A stretch of 64,000 bases of DNA from contig NZ_PVWK01000159.1 of the NCBI RefSeq assembly GCF_003003795.1, forward strand, positions 1 through 64,000. The letters run 5' to 3'. Below, in pieces: positions 62,461 through 64,000 of the stretch (positions are counted from its first letter, which is position 1; every line of letters begins with the position of its first letter). A model generated the notes under the pieces. It was not told the origin of the DNA and made no database searches. It saw only the letters and a list, made by a program, of their open reading frames with translations. This DNA comes from Stenomitos frigidus ULC18 (GTDB lineage Bacteria; Cyanobacteriota; Cyanobacteriia; Leptolyngbyales; Leptolyngbyaceae). The translations under genes and the position numbers were made by a program.

Positions 62461-64000
62461 CTACAAGTTGATGCCGCCTTTTTGTAGCTTGCGGATAGGG
62501 TCCAGAAGGATGTCGATGATATGCCGATCGCGAATGACGATTTCGGCGGTCGCGGTTTGCCCAGGCTTGAACTTAATCATTTGCTGTGGGGTGCTGACGT
62601 AGTCCCGATCCAGAGCGACTTCAATACGGTATACCTCCCCTAGATTCTTGTCGGACTTTGAATCGGGGGAGGTTGAAACCACCCGACCAGAAATAATGCC
62701 GTAGTCTTGGTAGGGATAGGCATCAACTTTCACTTGCACAGACATGCCTGGTTTCACAAAACCAGCTTCCTGGTTCGGTAGGCTTGCTTGCAGAACCAGA
62801 GGAGCATGCTGCGGCCCAATCTCTGCAATGGTTTGACCGATCTGCACGACTTCGCCAGTACGTTTGATATTCAGGGATGAGACAATGCCATCGACTGGAG
62901 CATAGAAGGAATATTGCTTGAGCCTAGATTGGGCACTACTTAAAGATGTCTGAGTATCAGCAATTTTGGTGTTCAGATCGGTGATTTGAGCTTCTAGCTC
63001 GTGGCCTTGCTGTTGGCTTGCGAGTTGATCCTTACGCCCTTCAGCGTGTTTTTGCGTGAGTCCTGCTTGAAGTCGTTCTGCTTCAGCAAGGTTCTGCTGG
63101 AGATCGCCACGGCTTTTGATGGTGGTGCTTTGGCGATCGCGCAGGCTTTGCTCCACTTCAAACAATTGCTCCCTAGAGATTGCTCCTGCTGTCACCATGG
63201 GACCGAAACGCTGTAGGCGTTCTTGATACTCAACAATATCCTGTTGATATTGCGTGACTAGCTCGGAAGCAGTCTTCGCGTTTGCGTTTGCTTGGGCGAT
63301 CGAGACCTCCTGCGCCTGAATGTTGGCGGCGGCAATAGCAGCACGAGTCTTTGCTTCCAGGCGAATTTTTTCAAGCAGAGTCTGCTTTTGGGATACTTCT
63401 ACTCGATATCCTGCCAGTACTTGCTCTAGACGTTCTACATCATTGGCAGCAATTTGACCGTCCAGAGCAACCAATAGCTGTCCAGCTTTGACGTTCTGCC
63501 CTTCATTGACAGCTAGCTGCGTGACTTTGCCTTCTATAAGGGGGTTAATTTTATAGGCTTCGCCCTGGGGTACCAATTTCCCGCGCGCGTGCCCCACTTC
63601 GTTCATTTGCCCCAACCAGGCCCAAGCGCCAAAGGCCAGACAGAACACCACTCCCCCTAGAATGAAGCGCTGAGGAAGAGATGAAGGCGGCTGATCCAAC
63701 ACCGTTTGGAGAGTGGAAGACCAGTTTACGGGAGGAGTCGTCGCTACAGTTGAATGAACGGCTGAAGGAACCGCAGGAGGATGTTGTGTTTCAACACTAG
63801 TGTTTTCTGATACTGAATTGGGGGCATTGGCTGTGCCACCATAAATCCGAGCTCCAATTGATGAATCAAGTGTTTCAAGGAATGGTTTATCTGGAGAGAG
63901 CCTGTTCTGGTTAACAACTGGCTGTAAATCATTAAGGGAGAATGGTAAGGAATGGCTCTGCTGATTTACTGAATTTAAGTGACCTTTGGGAGTAGAACGA
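62461..64000 (-). CDS. HlyD-family type I secretion adaptor, 5' end outside window
   Basis: Periplasmic adaptor that links an ABC exporter to TolC. The recognised part has RFILGGVVFCLAFGAWAWLG (membrane helix), the first lipoyl half (IEGKVTQLAVNEGQNVKAGQLLVALD), a coiled coil of about 150 residues, the second half (YSFYAPVDGIVSSLNIKRTGEVVQIGQTI), and the C-terminal barrel. The frame stays open from 63702 to the window end with no ATG, reading a Pro/Ser/Thr-rich cytoplasmic extension (LNDLQPVVNQNRLSPDKPFLETLDS), so the gene is incomplete here. The ABC transporter probably lies further upstream. Confidence 0.9.
   Translation of the reverse strand, partial: RSTPKGHLNSVNQQSHSLPFSLNDLQPVVNQNRLSPDKPFLETLDSSIGARIYGGTANAPNSVSENTSVETQHPPAVPSAVHSTVATTPPVNWSSTLQTVLDQPPSSLPQRFILGGVVFCLAFGAWAWLGQMNEVGHARGKLVPQGEAYKINPLIEGKVTQLAVNEGQNVKAGQLLVALDGQIAANDVERLEQVLAGYRVEVSQKQTLLEKIRLEAKTRAAIAAANIQAQEVSIAQANANAKTASELVTQYQQDIVEYQERLQRFGPMVTAGAISREQLFEVEQSLRDRQSTTIKSRGDLQQNLAEAERLQAGLTQKHAEGRKDQLASQQQGHELEAQITDLNTKIADTQTSLSSAQSRLKQYSFYAPVDGIVSSLNIKRTGEVVQIGQTIAEIGPQHAPLVLQASLPNQEAGFVKPGMSVQVKVDAYPYQDYGIISGRVVSTSPDSKSDKNLGEVYRIEVALDRDYVSTPQQMIKFKPGQTATAEIVIRDRHIIDILLDPIRKLQKGGINL

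Overview
The window is chromosomal DNA of a cyanobacterium, probably a filamentous non-picocyanobacterial type. Seen directly: a C-phycocyanin operon (cpcB-cpcA-two rod linkers-cpcE) with a divergent rod-core linker cpcG, psaD of photosystem I, a Psb32-like protein, ycf35, many cyanobacteria-only families (DUF3038, DUF4335, DUF2997, DUF4346, DICT domain, PATAN domain), and very frequent GCGATCGC (HIP1-type) octamers.

Layout. 1-0.7 kb: a decayed stretch and a small inverted-repeat element, then tRNA-Val. 0.9-4.4 kb: a tightly coupled P-loop ATPase and membrane pentapeptide-repeat protein beside a RadC-family protein. 4.4-9.8 kb: DUF2721 protein and the treZ-treY pair that makes trehalose from maltodextrins/glycogen. 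10-19 kb: mostly single housekeeping or conserved hypothetical genes (MOSC, haem-oxygenase-like diiron protein, SufU, SDR, phytol/dolichol-kinase-like, DUF3038-DUF4335), with copies of a ~120-bp MITE between them. 18.9-20 kb: DUF2997-ycf35-ferredoxin operon. 20.6-26.5 kb: Ser/Thr kinase, LpxB-related protein, DICT-GAF histidine kinase. 26.6-33 kb: psaD and the phycobilisome rod genes. 33-36.4 kb: HTH membrane protein-lipA-gpsA. 37-42 kb: nucleoside hydrolase, DUF4346, psb32, gdhA. 42-53.7 kb: a six-gene chemotaxis-type operon (PatA-like regulator, CheY, CheW, two MCPs, CheA-REC) of the kind that controls type IV pilus motility. 55-64 kb: a secretion region with a PEP-CTERM protein, a PpiC-like isomerase, a DUF4347 beta-helix protein, three small proteins with a shared N-terminal box, a HetP-like protein, and an HlyD adaptor that runs off the window end.

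The best candidate for an undescribed system is 56-64 kb. Three small secreted-looking proteins start with the box [I/L]x[D/N]Lx[Y/H]LE, and the HetP-like protein carries the same box in its tail. The palindrome TGCCA-N3-[T/C]GGCA lies 60-90 bp upstream of each of the three small genes and once more in the divergent region upstream of the DUF4347 gene. With HlyD and a PpiC-like isomerase next to them, this suggests a co-regulated type I export system with its own cargo. A second candidate is the ATPase/pentapeptide pair at 0.9-3.2 kb.

Functions are assigned by reading motifs in translated sequence. No database search was run, so family names rest on recognition.
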